64,000 nucleotides of DNA from positions 21,209,110 to 21,273,109 of the forward strand of contig NC_134030.1 in NCBI RefSeq assembly GCF_964204645.1, given 5' to 3'. Positions 1 to 35,110 of the stretch are shown one piece after another. How positions within the stretch are numbered: the first letter of the stretch is position 1; the number at the start of each line of letters is the position of its first letter. This DNA comes from Tubulanus polymorphus (taxonomy: Eukaryota > Nemertea > Palaeonemertea > Tubulaniformes > Tubulanidae). The translations under genes and the position numbers were made by a program. The notes below the pieces were generated by a model. That model was not told where the DNA came from. It saw nothing but the letters and a program-made list of their open reading frames with translations, and did no database searches.

Positions 1-285
1 ATCCAGAACTGTGGAACTGGATCCAGAACTGTGGAACTGGATTCAGAACTGTGGAACTGGATCCAGAACTGTGGAACTGGATCCAGTACTGTGGAACTGG
101 ATTCAGAACTGTGGAACTGGATTCTGATTGTGGAATTTGGCTCAAAACTGTGGAACTTAGTTCAGAACTTTGGAACTAGTTCCGAAACAGTGGAATTGAA
201 TCCAGATCGATGAGACAAGGTCAAAAACTCTGTTCCACTGTGGAACCTAGTTCAGGTCTCAATTCCACCGTGGAATCGGTTCCTG
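1..285. repeat. 20-bp tandem array, core GAACTGTGGAACTGGATC
   Basis: Near-perfect 20-bp units run for about 120 bases and then decay to about position 285. The core GTGGAACTGG is the reverse complement of the CCAGTTCCAC core found in the 39-bp arrays elsewhere in the window, so this is a short-period variant of the same family. The 60-residue frame across it is only repeat translation. Confidence 0.9.
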
Positions 286-900
286 TTCGGTAAGTTACAC
301 CGAACGGTTTAACCGGGTATCACTATTAACCGGCGCGCAATCGGCGGCTGGTTCATCTCGGCGGAACGTACGCAATTTCACTAAATCGCATTAATTTACG
401 GTCATTCTCGACGTCGAGCCGTGTATCCGTCATCGTCGTAGTCGGCGATTGTTTCGTAACTAAGGACGCGCTTAGCGACGACGGCGGGCCGCATTGTCGC
501 AGCTGTCAAACTCGTTACGTTCGGCGGTTAAAAGATTGCCGCGGCGATTTATATTATTCGAATAAACATTGTTGCGGGCGTTTCTTAATTAGCGGCGGCG
601 GTCGCGCGCGCATGCGCCGCGGGAAGTTGTAACAATGCCGGCTGTCGTCGTCGCGGGCGATGGTTGATTTTTACGGCGTTTGTTTTTTCGCGATATTAAC
701 GACCCGCACGCACGCGAGCGAGCGAGGCGACGCCCGGTTATTTATGGCCCGAGTAATTTTGCCCAGATTAGAAAATGTTCTTCGGCGGTTCAGTTTTTTT
801 CGATAATAGATCGCGCTCGACGTCGATTTCATTGTTATATATATATATCCGAATATATATATATATATTTGAGAAAATTGATTTCGAGGGAATAAGAAAA
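286..900. other. Unique CpG-rich stretch in a PCBP intron
   Basis: Non-repetitive and conspicuously rich in CG dinucleotides compared with the AT-rich surroundings. No KH1 GxxG motif or splice-bounded coding frame is visible. It may be an internal CpG island, enhancer or alternative 5' exon; I cannot decide from sequence. It ends in short TA runs at about 835-868. Confidence 0.4.
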
Positions 901-904
901 TAAA

Positions 905-1670
905 GTTCAGGCTTTACTAAAAAAGATGGTCTGAAGTTTACCCTAAATAAGCTTACTTAGACTGGTCTTAAGTTAGTAGATATGATATACAATCAAAATG
1001 AGCTTAGACTGGCCTCAAGTTGTTAGATTGGTTAAAGAACCAAAATGAGCTTAGACTGGTCTTAAAATGTTAGATTGGTTAAAGAACCAAAATGAGTTTA
1101 GTCTGGTCTTAAAATGTTAGATTGGTTAAAGAACCAAAATGAGCTTAGACTGGTCTTAAGTTGTTTAATTGGTTATAGAACCAAAATCAGCTAAGACTGG
1201 TCATAAGTTGTTAGATTGGTTATAGAACCAAAATGAGCTTAGACTGGTCTTAAGCTGTTAGATTGGTTAAAGAACCAAAATGAGCTTAGACTGGTCTTAA
1301 GTTGTTTAATTGGTTATAGAACCAAAATCAGCTAAGACTGGTGTTAAGTTGTTAGATTGGTTAAAGAACCAAAATGAGCTTAGACTGGTCTTAAGTTGTT
1401 AGATTGGTTATAGAACCAAAATGAGCTTAGACTGGTCTTAAGCTGTTAGATTGGTTATAGAACCAAAATGAGCTTAGACCGGTCTGAAGTTGTAAGATTG
1501 ATTATAGAACAAAAATCAGCTTAGACTGGTCTGAAGTTGTAAGATTGATTATAGAACAAAAATCAGCTTAGACTGGTCTTCAGCTGCTAGACTGCCTATA
1601 GAACTAAAAGAACTTAGCATGTAGCACCTCTCTTAAGTAGTAGTTAGATTGGTGATAGAAGTCAAATGGG
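905..1670 (+). repeat. 47-bp tandem family (TTAGACTGGTCTTAAG core), about 15 copies
   Basis: Diverged units of about 47 bp, each with ATTGGTTATAGAACCAAAAT and TTAGACTGGTCTTAAG. The same family recurs at 4210, 19490, 23630 and 45830 in this orientation and at 29350, 53700 and 60240 in reverse. It lies in the PCBP intron upstream of the first visible exon. Confidence 0.9.
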
Positions 1671-1720
1671 CTAAGACCATTCAGACCAATAATCAGTAAT
1701 GAACAAGTCATGTTTAGCGT

Positions 1721-1722
<2 letters not shown>

Positions 1723-1816
<94 letters not shown>
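1723..1816. repeat. (TA)n microsatellite
   Basis: Uninterrupted TA dinucleotides over about 94 bases. The YIYIYI frames on both strands here are not genes. Confidence 0.97.
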
Positions 1817-1818
<2 letters not shown>

Positions 1819-2233
1819 CCTTTTCTTCCATCCAATTTCATCTCGATTTTTTTATACATCGCGGAACAAAGAGTCATTTCTAACGCCTAGCGACTCTTTT
1901 ATCGAGAATCAAATAACGTGCTCAAATCGCTTTGTCATTTGATTGACTTTTTGTGGGCGTGCGCAATCATCTGAAGTGCTTTTCAAGGATGCGAAATATT
2001 GCGTCGCGTATTTTCCCTCGACAAAGTAATTCGTAACGAATTCTAAGAATAGATTTCGAAATTGACGCGTTTTAATGGAAAAAAATGTTTTAATTTTTGT
2101 TTTTTCGATGCCAAATTCGATGAAAGGTTTACGCGATTGATTGAATTCTTTTTTCTAATTTCTTCAAGAAAGATTTTTGGGAGCGAGAAGAAAAAAAGTT
2201 TGTTAATATTTTTTGGCAATTTTTTCGTTTCAG

Positions 2234-24368
<22,135 letters not shown>

Positions 24369-24800
24369 TACAATATTAAGATATATATCGAGATATATAT
24401 ATTAATATATATATTAATATATATATTATTTATTCGCGTTCGGCGCGCGAAAAATCGTTATATATTTTTTTTTCTTCTGATCGTCTGGTCGCGCGATGTG
24501 TGAAGGTCGCGCGGAGGTCGCGTCGTTGCTGCTGCTTTGTTTATAAATGAAAAAAAACGGAAACGAAATCGAGAGACGCCGCAAATGAAGGGTTAATGAA
24601 AAACGCGGAATTGGTTGTTTCGATAGAATGCAAATCATGACTTAAATTTGGCGTGTGCGCATGCAGCACACGTGTACTACGGGATAGATGGAACGGACTA
24701 GTTCTTAAACCCGTGTGCGCGCACATCGCTGCGTGATTCCAATATCTAAACGGATGAAAATTAAATACCGATCTCAGATTTTATTCTCTACTGCGTGTCC
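24369..24800 (+). other. Probable 3' UTR of the proximal isoform with poly(A) signal
   Basis: Starts with an AT-rich run of TATATATTAATATA, then mixed sequence. ATTAAA at 24760-24765 is followed about 30 bases on by a GT-rich stretch (GTGTCCGTGATGTTGT), the arrangement expected of a cleavage site. Not proven. Confidence 0.45.
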
Positions 24801-24989
24801 GTGATGTTGTACGCGTTGTTAGCGAACGGGTACTTTTCTGATTAGGGGGCGTAAGGCGGGTCGGGGACGGGCGCGGGAGGGACTATTTGATAGTTGTGTT
24901 TTAGTTTCAAAGCGCGGGCGCTGTGTCCAGTCGGTCGCTCATGCTATCAATGGGCTTACCAAAAACAGAGCTACCTGACCGCTAGATGG

Positions 24990-25385
24990 CGTAATGGTCC
25001 TTCTGCACACTAGCAACACAATGTGGATTCTCGCTTGCCACAAGTGGAATCCTCTATTGCCGCAGTAGTTGATGTCCTACTGCACACTAGTGACACCTGG
25101 AAGATCCTCACTTGCCACAAGTGAAACCCTCTAATGCCGCAGTAGTTTATGTCCTACTGCGCACTAGCGACACCTGGTGGATCCTCACTTGCCACAAGTG
25201 AAATCCTCTAATGCTGCAGTAGTTGTCCTACTGTACACTAGCGACACCTGGTGGATTCTCTTGCTACAAGTGAAATCCTCTAATGCCGCAGTAGTTGTCC
25301 TACTGCACACTAGCGACACCTGGTATGTTCACTTGCTATGACACACCAGTGACACCTGGTAGATCCTCACTTGCCACAGGGAGCT
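24990..25385 (+). repeat. 77-bp repeat array, about 5 copies
   Basis: CACTAGCGACACCTGGTGGA units, partly degraded, in the intron leading to the distal PCBP terminal exon. Same orientation as the gene. Confidence 0.85.
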
Positions 25386-25641
25386 CTGCGCGAAGCCCAT
25401 TCGATAATGAAAGATTTTCACGGGCCAGACAGCGCCCCCTGGTAGAACAAATGCATATCAAGACATAACGTGTACATAGTGGAAGAAAAAGAAAAAATAT
25501 CGCAGATAATTATATTGAAAATCTATATTTTGTAAATGTTTGCGCCCGATTAACAAAAAGTATTTTTGTTTTTCGAATATAATTATAATAACAATATATA
25601 TTAGGTCATTATCATCATTATCATAATAAAAATGATAATTT

Positions 25642-25672
<31 letters not shown>

Positions 25673-26458
25673 TTCCTAGCGACTAGAATAGTCTATGTAT
25701 AACCGCTGGTGTACATTTCTTCGTTGCAATTACCCACAGTTTGCACTCAGCGATCGTAAAGCTGATCGAAATGATCGTTCAGATATTTCTGGGTTATTTT
25801 TCGAACGAATTATTTTGAACGAATTTTTTTTCTGGGGAAAGTTTCGATTTCGAAAAAATGATATTGTCGTTTCATAGTTTTAAACACTGCGTTGCTTATC
25901 AGATTTTCGGTTGAAATAGAAATTGATAAATTGTAATTAGTTACTGAGAGTTATGAGATATATATAAATATATGATATTATTCATTAAAATTATTATTGA
26001 TGATTAATTATTAGCGGATTAAAGTTATTCGTAGTAAGATAATATATCACGTTGAAATTTGATAATGATAATATTTGTAATTATTATAATCATTAATTAT
26101 TACGTTTTATTATTATTAATTGAAATTACTGTCATTATAAATATTATTATTAGGATTATGATTATTAATATTATAGTATTATTAAGTGTAATAATTAGGA
26201 GATAGAATTGGGTATTTTTTATGACGTGGAAAAAAGGTTGATTTCACGTCGACGCCCCTCTCTTCCCCTGAGCTGATGTAGATAAAAATATTAATTATTA
26301 ATATTACGATTATTATTAATATTAATTATTGATATTATATTATTATTAATATATATTATTATATATATATGGATATAAAGATATATTTATCTAGTCAATG
26401 ATATGGAACTTGTGACCAGTTCAACATATTTTTGGTGCTGAAAATCTTCATTTTTATT

Positions 26459-26489
<31 letters not shown>

Positions 26490-28160
26490 TTATTATTTTG
26501 GCACTTTTTATGTCATGTTCTTCGCGCATGCTATGATTAGTTATGATGTTCGATGTCGACGCTAAAACACGGACTAAAGACTGTAAACCGGCGTTGAATA
26601 CGTTGCCGAGTCCGATTCCGCGTTTTCTCGTTTCTTTTATCGAGTAAAATTGATAGATGGCGCTAACGATGTTAAACGACGGTCGATAAATCCTGAAATT
26701 AATTACTAACTGCATTTCTAGTACTTTAGTGTATGTAACCATGACAACAGTTTAGGTATTGATTTTATTACTTGCCGAAAAGCGATTATTGTGCTAGCCT
26801 TTCATCTACCAAGGTTCAGGAGAACCCTTCCTCTGTCACTTGGGGTTGAGGGAACCTTTACCCTACCGCACGAGGATTAAGGGAACTCCTAAATCTGCCT
26901 CGCGGGTTTAAAAAAAACCCCTACACCCCTAGTTCCACAGTTGTGAGTTGATTAGTTCATTTTCAATGAGTTAACTCTGAGTCGAATCTTAACGCAGAAC
27001 TGCGGAACTGGGTCCCAATCTGCAGTACAGGAATGACGGGAACTTCTAATCTACTATATAGGGTCGTAACAGGGTTTTTGGAGAACCCTTAATCTGCCGC
27101 GGGGTTTGAAAAGAACCCTTTGTCTACTCTGCAGTTTTTGACGCGACCCTCAATCTGTTGTACGGAGTTGATAAGTTAGCGAAGGGAAAATTGAAATGGA
27201 TTTTTGTATTAGTATATTTGCTGGTAACAGGGGCTTCCATCGACCGATTATCATTATTTAAACGATGATTTTTAGAATATTTCGGGTGTAAGAAATTTAG
27301 TATTCGAAGCAGTTTCTGACCTCGTAATTTGCGCTCGAATTCAAACTGTCTCTCGTTGATGTTAAAATGGCCGAAGTCTCTCTTATTACGTGTTGCGCAA
27401 AATAATTATCGCTTACGATGTATTGATTTTTTTTTTCTCTTCGAAAAAGAAAAATGCTGCTTCATTTATTGATTAACGAACGCATTTGAAAATCGAAATC
27501 TTCCGAAAACGCTGAACTCCCTGAAAAGTTCTATTTTTTTTCGAATATCAAATGCCAACGCCATATCCCGATATCATAATGACATTGTACTTACTGTACT
27601 TAGCGTACTTACCGTTAAAAGTAGTTACGTTCAGTACTTATCGTTAAGTGAAAGACAAATAATCACATTTTAAAGACAATATTTTTCAATTACAATTTTA
27701 CTCATTTATCAATATTATCCTTCTAATGCAATTTTATTCGAAATGTGTTTTCTTAATCTATATTCACGCAGAGATACTTGCCATAATTTCAAGCGGGCAT
27801 TTCAACGATTTAGATATTACGATTAGCTTATAAAAGAAGTTAAGGCTTTTTGAAATATTTGGTTCCGTGCTTAATCAGTTATGGATTGATTAGTTAATGA
27901 GATTCAGTAGTACGAACTGCTTATGGTTGAACTGTTTTGATTGTCGATTAGCTGGATTCCGTTGAAAGCAAACCAACAGGATTCGTTTCTATGTTGGAAA
28001 AGAATCGCGGGTGGTCGTCCGTACTTACAGTTGGGTAGACCGCTCTGAGATCCGTTCATGGTTTAGTCAGTTTGATCCAGATTTTAGTCAAACTCGGTTG
28101 TATTTACAATCCCCTTGTACTTAAATGGGTGCAAATCCTTACAACATGTTCACTGCCGAC
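25386..28160. other. AT-rich unique intronic stretch
   Basis: Several (ATT)n runs (about 25640-25670, 26450-26500) and dense TAT/ATT between 25950 and 26390. A small inverted piece of the CCAGTTCCACAG family lies at about 26930-27010. No splice-bounded coding frame is seen; it would be intron of the distal PCBP isoform or downstream intergenic DNA for the proximal one. Confidence 0.5.
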
Positions 28161-28182
28161 TGCAAGTTATTGCATAGTGCTT

Positions 28183-28700
28183 ATTCAGCCATCATTGCCG
28201 TTATGAGATATCTCATAGTTCCAGTTCAGCCATCATTGCCGTTATGAGATATCTCATAGTTTCAGTTCAGCCATCATTGCCGTTATGAGATATCTCATAG
28301 TTCAGTTCAGCCATCATTGCCGTTATGAGATATCTCATAGTTTCAGTTCAGCCATTATTGCCGTTATGAGATATAGCATAGTTCCAGTTCAGCCATCATT
28401 GCCACTATGAGACATCTCATAGTTTCAGTTCAGCCATCATTGCCGTTATGAGATATCTCATAGTTCCAGTTCAGCCATCATTGCCACTATGAGATATCTC
28501 ATAGTTCCAGTTCAGCCATCATTTTAACTACACGTCTTGTAGTGCTGGTTTAGCCGTCATTGCCACTATGAGATATCTCGTATTTCAAGTTCTGTCAACA
28601 TCGCAACTAAGAGATATCTTGTAGTTCCACTTTGGCCATCATTGTAACTACGAGTCTTCTTGCCATCAATGCTACTATGAGTTATCTTCTTGTTCACTCT
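28183..28700. repeat. 41-bp tandem repeat with a perfect 16-bp palindrome
   Basis: About 12 copies of TTCAGCCATCATTGCCGTTA followed by TATGAGATATCTCATA, the latter perfectly self-complementary. Later copies decay. Confidence 0.9.
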
Positions 28701-29349
28701 TTTGATATTTGCACCATGACACACATAGTCCCTGATTGGCTGGTAATGTGAACGAACTCAACTTCATTCTCAATGCTCATTGGTCAATTTTAAACGATTA
28801 CGTGATTGCAGCGCCAACTACAATATTAAATAGTACATGTAGTGGCAACTAGGGGGCAGCACCGTATAACCGAGTTGGCGGTGAACGTGTTCGTCCTGAT
28901 TTCCGATAAACCGGATGAATTTCATCGGTCCCGAATGATTTGTGGGTTTCACCTCGAACTTTCATTACTCACGCGAGATTAATTCGAAGGCCAAATCCGT
29001 TAAGATCCATGACAAACGACGTAAATGACACAGACTTTTTAATGACAATTTTTAACGTAATTGAAATTTTTTACGCGTAATTTTAAATATCCGATGATAC
29101 GATTACGATAACGAATATGATTTTATTACCGTTGATGATTGTATTGTGTTAATTGTCATCCAGTATTTGGACGCCTAGCGCGTCTGAAAATCTGCCTCTT
29201 CCTATGAATCGGTGTCGATCGCTTGGTTTTAAATTTGTCATAATTTTCGCCCCGCAAATTTTCATATTTAAGTAGAGCTTCGATTTAAGTTCAAAGTGCA
29301 GTTTAGGATTGTACCTCGTGTAAGGGTCAGTTCACAGTCTGGGCTTTTG

Positions 29350-29690
29350 TTTTATAGCGAATCTTGAAAACTTAAGACCAGTCTAAGTTCATTTTGGTTC
29401 TATAGCCAATCTAACAGCTTAAGACCAGTCTGAGCTCATTTTGATTGTATAACCAATCTAACAACTTAAGATCAGTCTAAGTTCATTTTGGTTTTATAGC
29501 TCATCTAACAGCTTGAGACCAGTCTGAGCTCATTTTGGTTCTATAACCAATCTAACAATTTAAGACCAGTGGAGTCTTAAGTACATTTCAGTTCTATAAC
29601 CAATCAAACAATTTAAGACTAGTCTAAGTCCATTTTGGTTTTATAACCAATCTAACAACTTATGACCGGTCGAAAACCTAACACCTATGA
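29350..29690 (-). repeat. 47-bp tandem family, reverse orientation, about 7 copies
   Basis: CTTAAGACCAGTCTAAGCTC units, the reverse complement of those at 905-1670. Confidence 0.88.
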
Positions 29691-30526
29691 TCTGACTCGA
29701 GACTATTTTCAGACATGTGCAACTGAGCCCTGAATATGAGGTTCTGAACCCGGTTTTACGCACTTTGGTTTCAAACTAGAAATAAATATCATTATCACTA
29801 AGTACCATATCAGCTATTGATAACTGCCAGAAATAAACGCCATATCTTATTGAACCCGGGGATGGGACTTCAGTAGAAAAAATAAGAACTGAATTAATTG
29901 TTAAGTCATTATCAATTGAAATTAATTTATGATATATTAATATATATATATATATATATATGCATTTAACTTCAATATCATTAAGGAAATCAGAATGGTT
30001 TTTTGTTCAACTATGAATTTTATCCTGTTGTTTTAGCTATAGTGATTTTACGCGTTTGAAAGTGTGTGTTTAGTCGAGATGGCTACTGTTGACTACAGAC
30101 ATAATGTCCTACGGGCTGGATCCTCCCCCGGAAAAAATGTCCGGTTATAAAGTCACGACCAAAAGACGTTCACCGGGCTTTGGGGATGGATTTGCTGTAG
30201 AATGTTTAACTTGAGAATCGTATATATCTACCCTTCCCGTGCCCCCATTGTCGGAATCGGATGTTCTGAATCGCAGCGGCCGTCTTAACTATCTATGAAT
30301 TCTGTGTAAATATGGATGTAATGTTCACTTGTTAATTGCATATCATGTACAACATTTTAATTGTCATCAATATATCGCATGTCCGTTCAGAGATTCAGTT
30401 TCATGAAAAAGTTCACGAGTGCGAATACCATTCTGGATTAGCCCGAATGCACAGGTACATGCGAGTAGCTTCGATCAAGATTGCCTGTTGTGTAATCATT
30501 GAGGCAAATTTCACGGATATCTTCAA

Positions 30527-30780
30527 CCCTTTCAGTGCGTCTACACTGCAGCGCGGTGTATTAATCAGTGACAGACTTAACTAATACAGCGCATCATGGT
30601 GTACTGATGTTATTAGTAATTAGTTTTTATCTGTATTGGAAGATGGCAGCACTCGTCAAACACAGTTAAATATAAGTGACTAATGATACACCGCACCGCG
30701 GTGTAGACGCACTATAGTGGTATAATGCCCATTATACGATACACGGGTGGAATCTTTTTGAATTTTCGAATTGTCTCCAG
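30527..30780. mobile_element. Family 1 MITE, right end missing
   Basis: TCAA|CCCTTTCAGTGCGTCT at the left (TTAA with one change), then the shared interior palindromes. The right terminus was not found. Surroundings from 30790 to 32400 are unique with no recognisable gene. Confidence 0.65.
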
Positions 30781-32817
30781 CAAATCATCAACCCAGGCTA
30801 AAATAAAACGTGATAGCTGATTGGCTAATAATGTCATCATCTAAGTTCCAGTTGTTACGGCATTGAAAGTGATTCGATTCGTGATTGAACTTTTTCGTGG
30901 AATTGGATCGAGCATATCGCTGTGTACTTACGAACTCCGTACTAATCCTGTTCTTACTAAAAAATGAAAGAAATGATTTCGTTTGTTTTTTTTTTAAATT
31001 TTGTTTGCGTGTAAATCTTCCTAATGTCTTCTCGGTCATTTCTAACTGTAGACTGCTCCTAAACGCCAGTCAATTCTGGACATCGCTCCGCGGGGTTTCT
31101 TACCTGTAAAAGTGAGCCGGCCATCTTAGATAATCAGTCGGGTTCTGTGAAATTATCATTTGATTCTTTCTTTGAGGCCATTCTAAATTCAACCACTTCG
31201 ACTGTATGAATCCAAGTCCCGCAAGCTGAAAAGTGAAAATATGAAAATGTTGAAATTTGTTCAAAATTCCGAATTTTCGGTTTTTCACTAAAACCCGTTT
31301 TCGATGAAAATTCTGATTTTAGAATAAATTTTAACATTTTCATATTTCAACTACTTTTCGGCTTTATGGTTTTAGAACTAGATCCACAATTGCTATGTTA
31401 GGTGACACCACGCCTGGAAAGTAAGTGGGTTTCAAGGGCGTCGAGAATTTGTGGTTTATGACATTCAGAGGAATTTGGATTCGTTGCGGTCAACTTGTTA
31501 AGTGAAGTCCTTCGATTTCCTCGATTCGTAAAGTTGCGACCGCCGGCTTCCGGCGCCGAGTATTAGGAAGCAGTCTACCGCCGCGTTTGTAACTGGTCTT
31601 TCCCTCGTTTTCTTTATTTCGAAGTCCGCCGGTTTTTTTTTTTTTAAATACTGATTAACTACGTCGATATTAACGACGCGTCGAATGCCATGATATGGAA
31701 AATATTTAATAAATTCCGTGCATATTCACGAGAGAGAGAGAAAATCTCGAGAAAGAAATATTTTTCGTGTTTTATTTTTGTTTTTTGTTTTCGCCGCATG
31801 TTCTGCCTGCATCCCACTGTTTTCGATGTGCCAAGCGCCGTCCCTCCAATCGTTATGTTGTCGTACTTATGATTTTCTTTTTTACGAATTGAGGATTTTT
31901 GCCGGATGGGCCTAAGTCCAGTTGCACCGACTTAAACTGAGTGTGAGCATATGACAAAATAGTCGATGATACGCAAATTTTGACCTTAATCCTATTCTAA
32001 GAATATTTGAAAGAAGTTTGAGTTCAAATTCTGCCAGCATAGCCATTTATTTAAAACCACCGCACTTTTAAAGTTGTTACTAGCCGTGACTAGTTACTTT
32101 TTTGGGCTCAATTACCTTCAAGATATTACAAGATAAACCCAAAAATCAGATTCGCTTCTAGTTAGTTCATTTTCAATTGGAAAAATATCATTTTTGATGT
32201 CAAATTACTCTCAGTTAGGTTCAAACTACTCGACAAGAAAATAACTAATACGTATTCAGTTATGCATGGCAAAAATTGAAATCGTATTTTGCATAAATTT
32301 GCATATGCAAATCAACAGAATTTTACCAATTAATATAGAGACTTTAGATTTAATGTCGAAATTTGCATATTGTGTATTTTTGAGAACTAAAACTTTATAA
32401 CAAGGGACAGCATTTTGCGAATGGCAGACCGTGCTCTCCATGCAGGGTTTCGAGCCTTAAGGCATCGGGTTATAATTATTTTGGACCGCCATAAGGCATG
32501 CATTGGCATGATTTATACAGTTCCCTTTCGATTATGGATTTACATTTACTACCATTTACTATGTTTGATACATGTAGTACCGTGCATGTTTTTCCGTCTG
32601 ACCAGCCAATTGCAATGCTTGAAAGGGAGGTAGGAATGAGGTCATTCATAGTCATTAAGCCACCAGGTTCGAATCCCATTGAGGGAGGTTGGTTGAATGC
32701 GAGTTGTTTAGACCAAACATTAGGTAATCATCGAGGATTAACCAAACAGTGCAGAAATAACCGGCAGGTTCAAAACGTCTGACCTAGTAGATTGTACATG
32801 GTTGTAGTGTGCGGATA

Positions 32818-32915
32818 CTAGGTCTGATTCAGGGAGGGGTTCACCCCATCCTCCCCCGGCAGGGATTCGAACCTGATGGCATCAAGATTGCCACGGCACG
32901 AAACCCTGCCATAAT
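32818..32915 (-). repeat. tRNA-derived SINE-like fragment, reverse
   Basis: On the - strand it reads GCCGTGGCA...CATCAGGTTCGAATCCCTGC, a pol III B box (GGTTCGAATCC) in a tRNA-like context, followed by GGGGGAGGATGGG. It forms an inverted pair with 33117-33200. Incomplete cloverleaf, so not a tRNA gene. Confidence 0.55.
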
Positions 32916-33116
32916 CGACCGTGTGCGCAGATACATGCGCAGTTCAGATGATGTGATTTTTAGCCAATCAGAAATCCCGTTTTATTTTAGCCCGGGTTTT
33001 CCCATTTATAGTTCTTCCTTGAAATTTGCCTCAACGATTATACAACGAGCAATCTGATTGGTGCCGCCAGTTTTCGTTCGGAAAGCTGCAAATGTACCTG
33101 CGCACTCGGTCTACTG

Positions 33117-33200
33117 ATGCAGGGGTTCGTGCCGTGGCTGAGTGTAGCGATGCCAGGTTCGAGTCCCTGCAGAGGGAGGATGGGTTCACCCCGGAATAGA
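33117..33200 (+). repeat. tRNA-derived SINE-like fragment, forward
   Basis: GCCGTGGCTGAGTGTAGCG (A-box-like), GCCAGGTTCGAGTCCCTGCA (B box), then GAGGGAGGATGGGTTCACCC, the same tail as 32818-32915 in the opposite orientation. Confidence 0.55.
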
Positions 33201-34024
33201 AAATATCATATTTCTACAAGGACACCCAAAAAAAGCTCACCGGAATTATTAACTGATTTTTTGGAAATGCAGACCAGAAGCATGATTGAATACATTTTAG
33301 CTATCAATTTAACACTTTTCACTGTCCCATAAAACCCCCTGCGCTGCACCTTCCCCTTGGATCCGCGCCCCCTGAAAACAAATACTTCAATCCCAACATA
33401 GTGTTCAGCAGGACGTCAGTCACCTGTGGCACATTTTTAATTGAAAACCAACAGATGAACAAGAGTTAATTTATCACATTTTATTAGACATATTCGATAG
33501 AAACATCATCAAAATAGACAATTTAGACTACCTCAGAAAGAGTTTCTCAAAAAATGAATAACTACAGATCACTCAAACAATAATTCTTCATTATTTTCAT
33601 CTAGATTGTTACAATTCTTCATTATCTTCTGAGAATTCATTGACGACATCATCCTAACAATCCACTTTAGTACCGTATGACGTCTTAGCGCAACCAAACT
33701 ATTTGTTTTGTAAGAACCGTCCCGTATTCGGGGCACCCCCCTCCCGGTTTTGTCGTTGCCCTATTGCAACTCGGAAACTTTTGAATATATTTCTAACTGG
33801 ATGACGCATGTTTGGAATAATTCGTGTCGCCGCTTGCATGCGCGCGTGTCGGTTTTGCGTCATTAACCTCTAAGTGGATTTTCTCGATTGTCGCGGACGA
33901 ATCCCGTTAATACCTACCATTTTCTTCCAGCAGCAATTATTTCCTTACGTATTTCATAAAGGATCCTCTCTGCTCGGAACGGACGTTCGAATATTCTTTT
34001 TTTTCTTAATTTCTGTCTCTGCAG

Positions 34025-34061
34025 GATATCTACGGAGGTATGCGGACTGGGGTTGCGCTAG
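34025..34061 (+). CDS. PCBP: PCBP distal alternative terminal exon (short PCBP1/2/3-type tail)
   Basis: Acceptor AATTTCTGTCTCTGCAG fits the phase 2 donor of the KH3 exon ending at 20881: AG|G gives Arg, then ISTEVCGLGLR and TAG at 34059-34061. The joined end INAR-ISTEVCGLGLR resembles the vertebrate tails INARLSSEKGMGCS (PCBP1) and INARLTSEVTGMGTL (PCBP3), quoted from memory. Used in place of 24041-24368 it gives a protein about 97 residues shorter. The correct phase, a strong acceptor and tail similarity together make this a real exon rather than chance, but the match is only 11 residues. Confidence 0.7.
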
Positions 34062-34320
34062 TACCCGCACAAATAACGACCCAGTTTATCGACAAGTCGA
34101 AAAAATCGCTAATGTATCCGTGAACAAATGAATAAATTAATAAATTATGAATATTAATGATGATGATAATATTATTACGAAAATGAATAAATAATGGAAC
34201 TTGTTAAAACAAAGAATTATTTTTAAATAATATTATTAATATTATACATATATATTATTATTATTATTATTAATATTATAAGTAATATATACATGTATGG
34301 GAGAGTGACGTCATTGTTTT
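34062..34320 (+). other. Probable 3' UTR of distal PCBP isoform with AATAAA signals
   Basis: AATAAA at 34131-34136, 34139-34144 and 34186-34191, followed by a TTA-rich tract. Which is used cannot be told. Confidence 0.45.
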
Positions 34321-34970
34321 ATGTGTATCATGTGACGTGCCCACGTGACTGGGGTGAATTTTTTATCAGAGTTATTCAACATATATTGTACTACTATTTT
34401 TTAATCATCTCTGTTTGAACCTAACGGAAATATTTAATGCGACACTTACACCGGTAAGCGGGGGTTGGGGACTCGTAGAATCCGACTGCGGGAAGCGAGT
34501 AGCAATGAACGAGTATTTCGCTGGCGTTTTCTTTTTCATTTACCAGTTTTAATACGATTTAAAAATCAATATTAGGATTATCATCGATGTATGTAAATAT
34601 ACAATGCAAATCGCGGTAAAATGACTGATCTCAATTCGTACCCCTATCGCTGCACCCTCTACCGGAGGTAAAGTGAACGACTACGCTCTCTGGTAGATTG
34701 GTTGGTTGGTCGACAGGACCCGTATGTTCCGCTGCGAGTGGAGCGTGTTTTATCGCTGATCTCAAACGGGTCTTTCTACCTCAGCTTTTACCCAAAATTT
34801 AGTGCACGGTTTTAGATGAAAGTTTTTCTTTTTGTTCAGTCAATTTGATGCCGCTTGCCAGCAAGGTCGCTTGCCAGTTCTGGAACCTCAATTGAGACTC
34901 GCGTGACCAGTCTAAGCCAATGACCAATAGTCCTAGTTCTATAATCGATTTTCAAATAAGATATTGCCAC
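34321..34970. other. Unique sequence, no gene seen
   Basis: Mixed composition between the PCBP distal 3' end and the next repeat array. No coding or RNA features recognised. Confidence 0.4.
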
Positions 34971-34974
34971 TAGT

Positions 34975-35110
34975 GTCATCCTCGATAATGCCCTACTGCA
35001 CACTAGCGACACCTGGTGGAACCTCAATTGTCATAAGCGGAATCCTCTATTGCCACGGTAGTTGATGTCCTACTGCTCACTAGCGACGTCTGGTGGATCC
35101 ATCCTCTATT
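34975..35110 (+). repeat. 77-bp repeat, about 1.7 copies
   Basis: CACTAGCGACACCTGGTGGA and GTTGATGTCCTACTGC units as at 6290-6945. tRNA-like B boxes occur nearby at about 35340 (reverse) and 35660 (forward), without a full cloverleaf. Confidence 0.8.

Noticed and set aside
28183..28700. CRISPR array
   Set aside because: The palindromic repeat is regular but the spacers are near identical; it is a minisatellite in a eukaryotic genome.
33874..34131. 85-codon + frame ending YRQVEKIANVSVNK
   Set aside because: It crosses the acceptor at 34024 and uses a different phase from the PCBP donor; the phase 2 reading gives the recognisable short tail instead.
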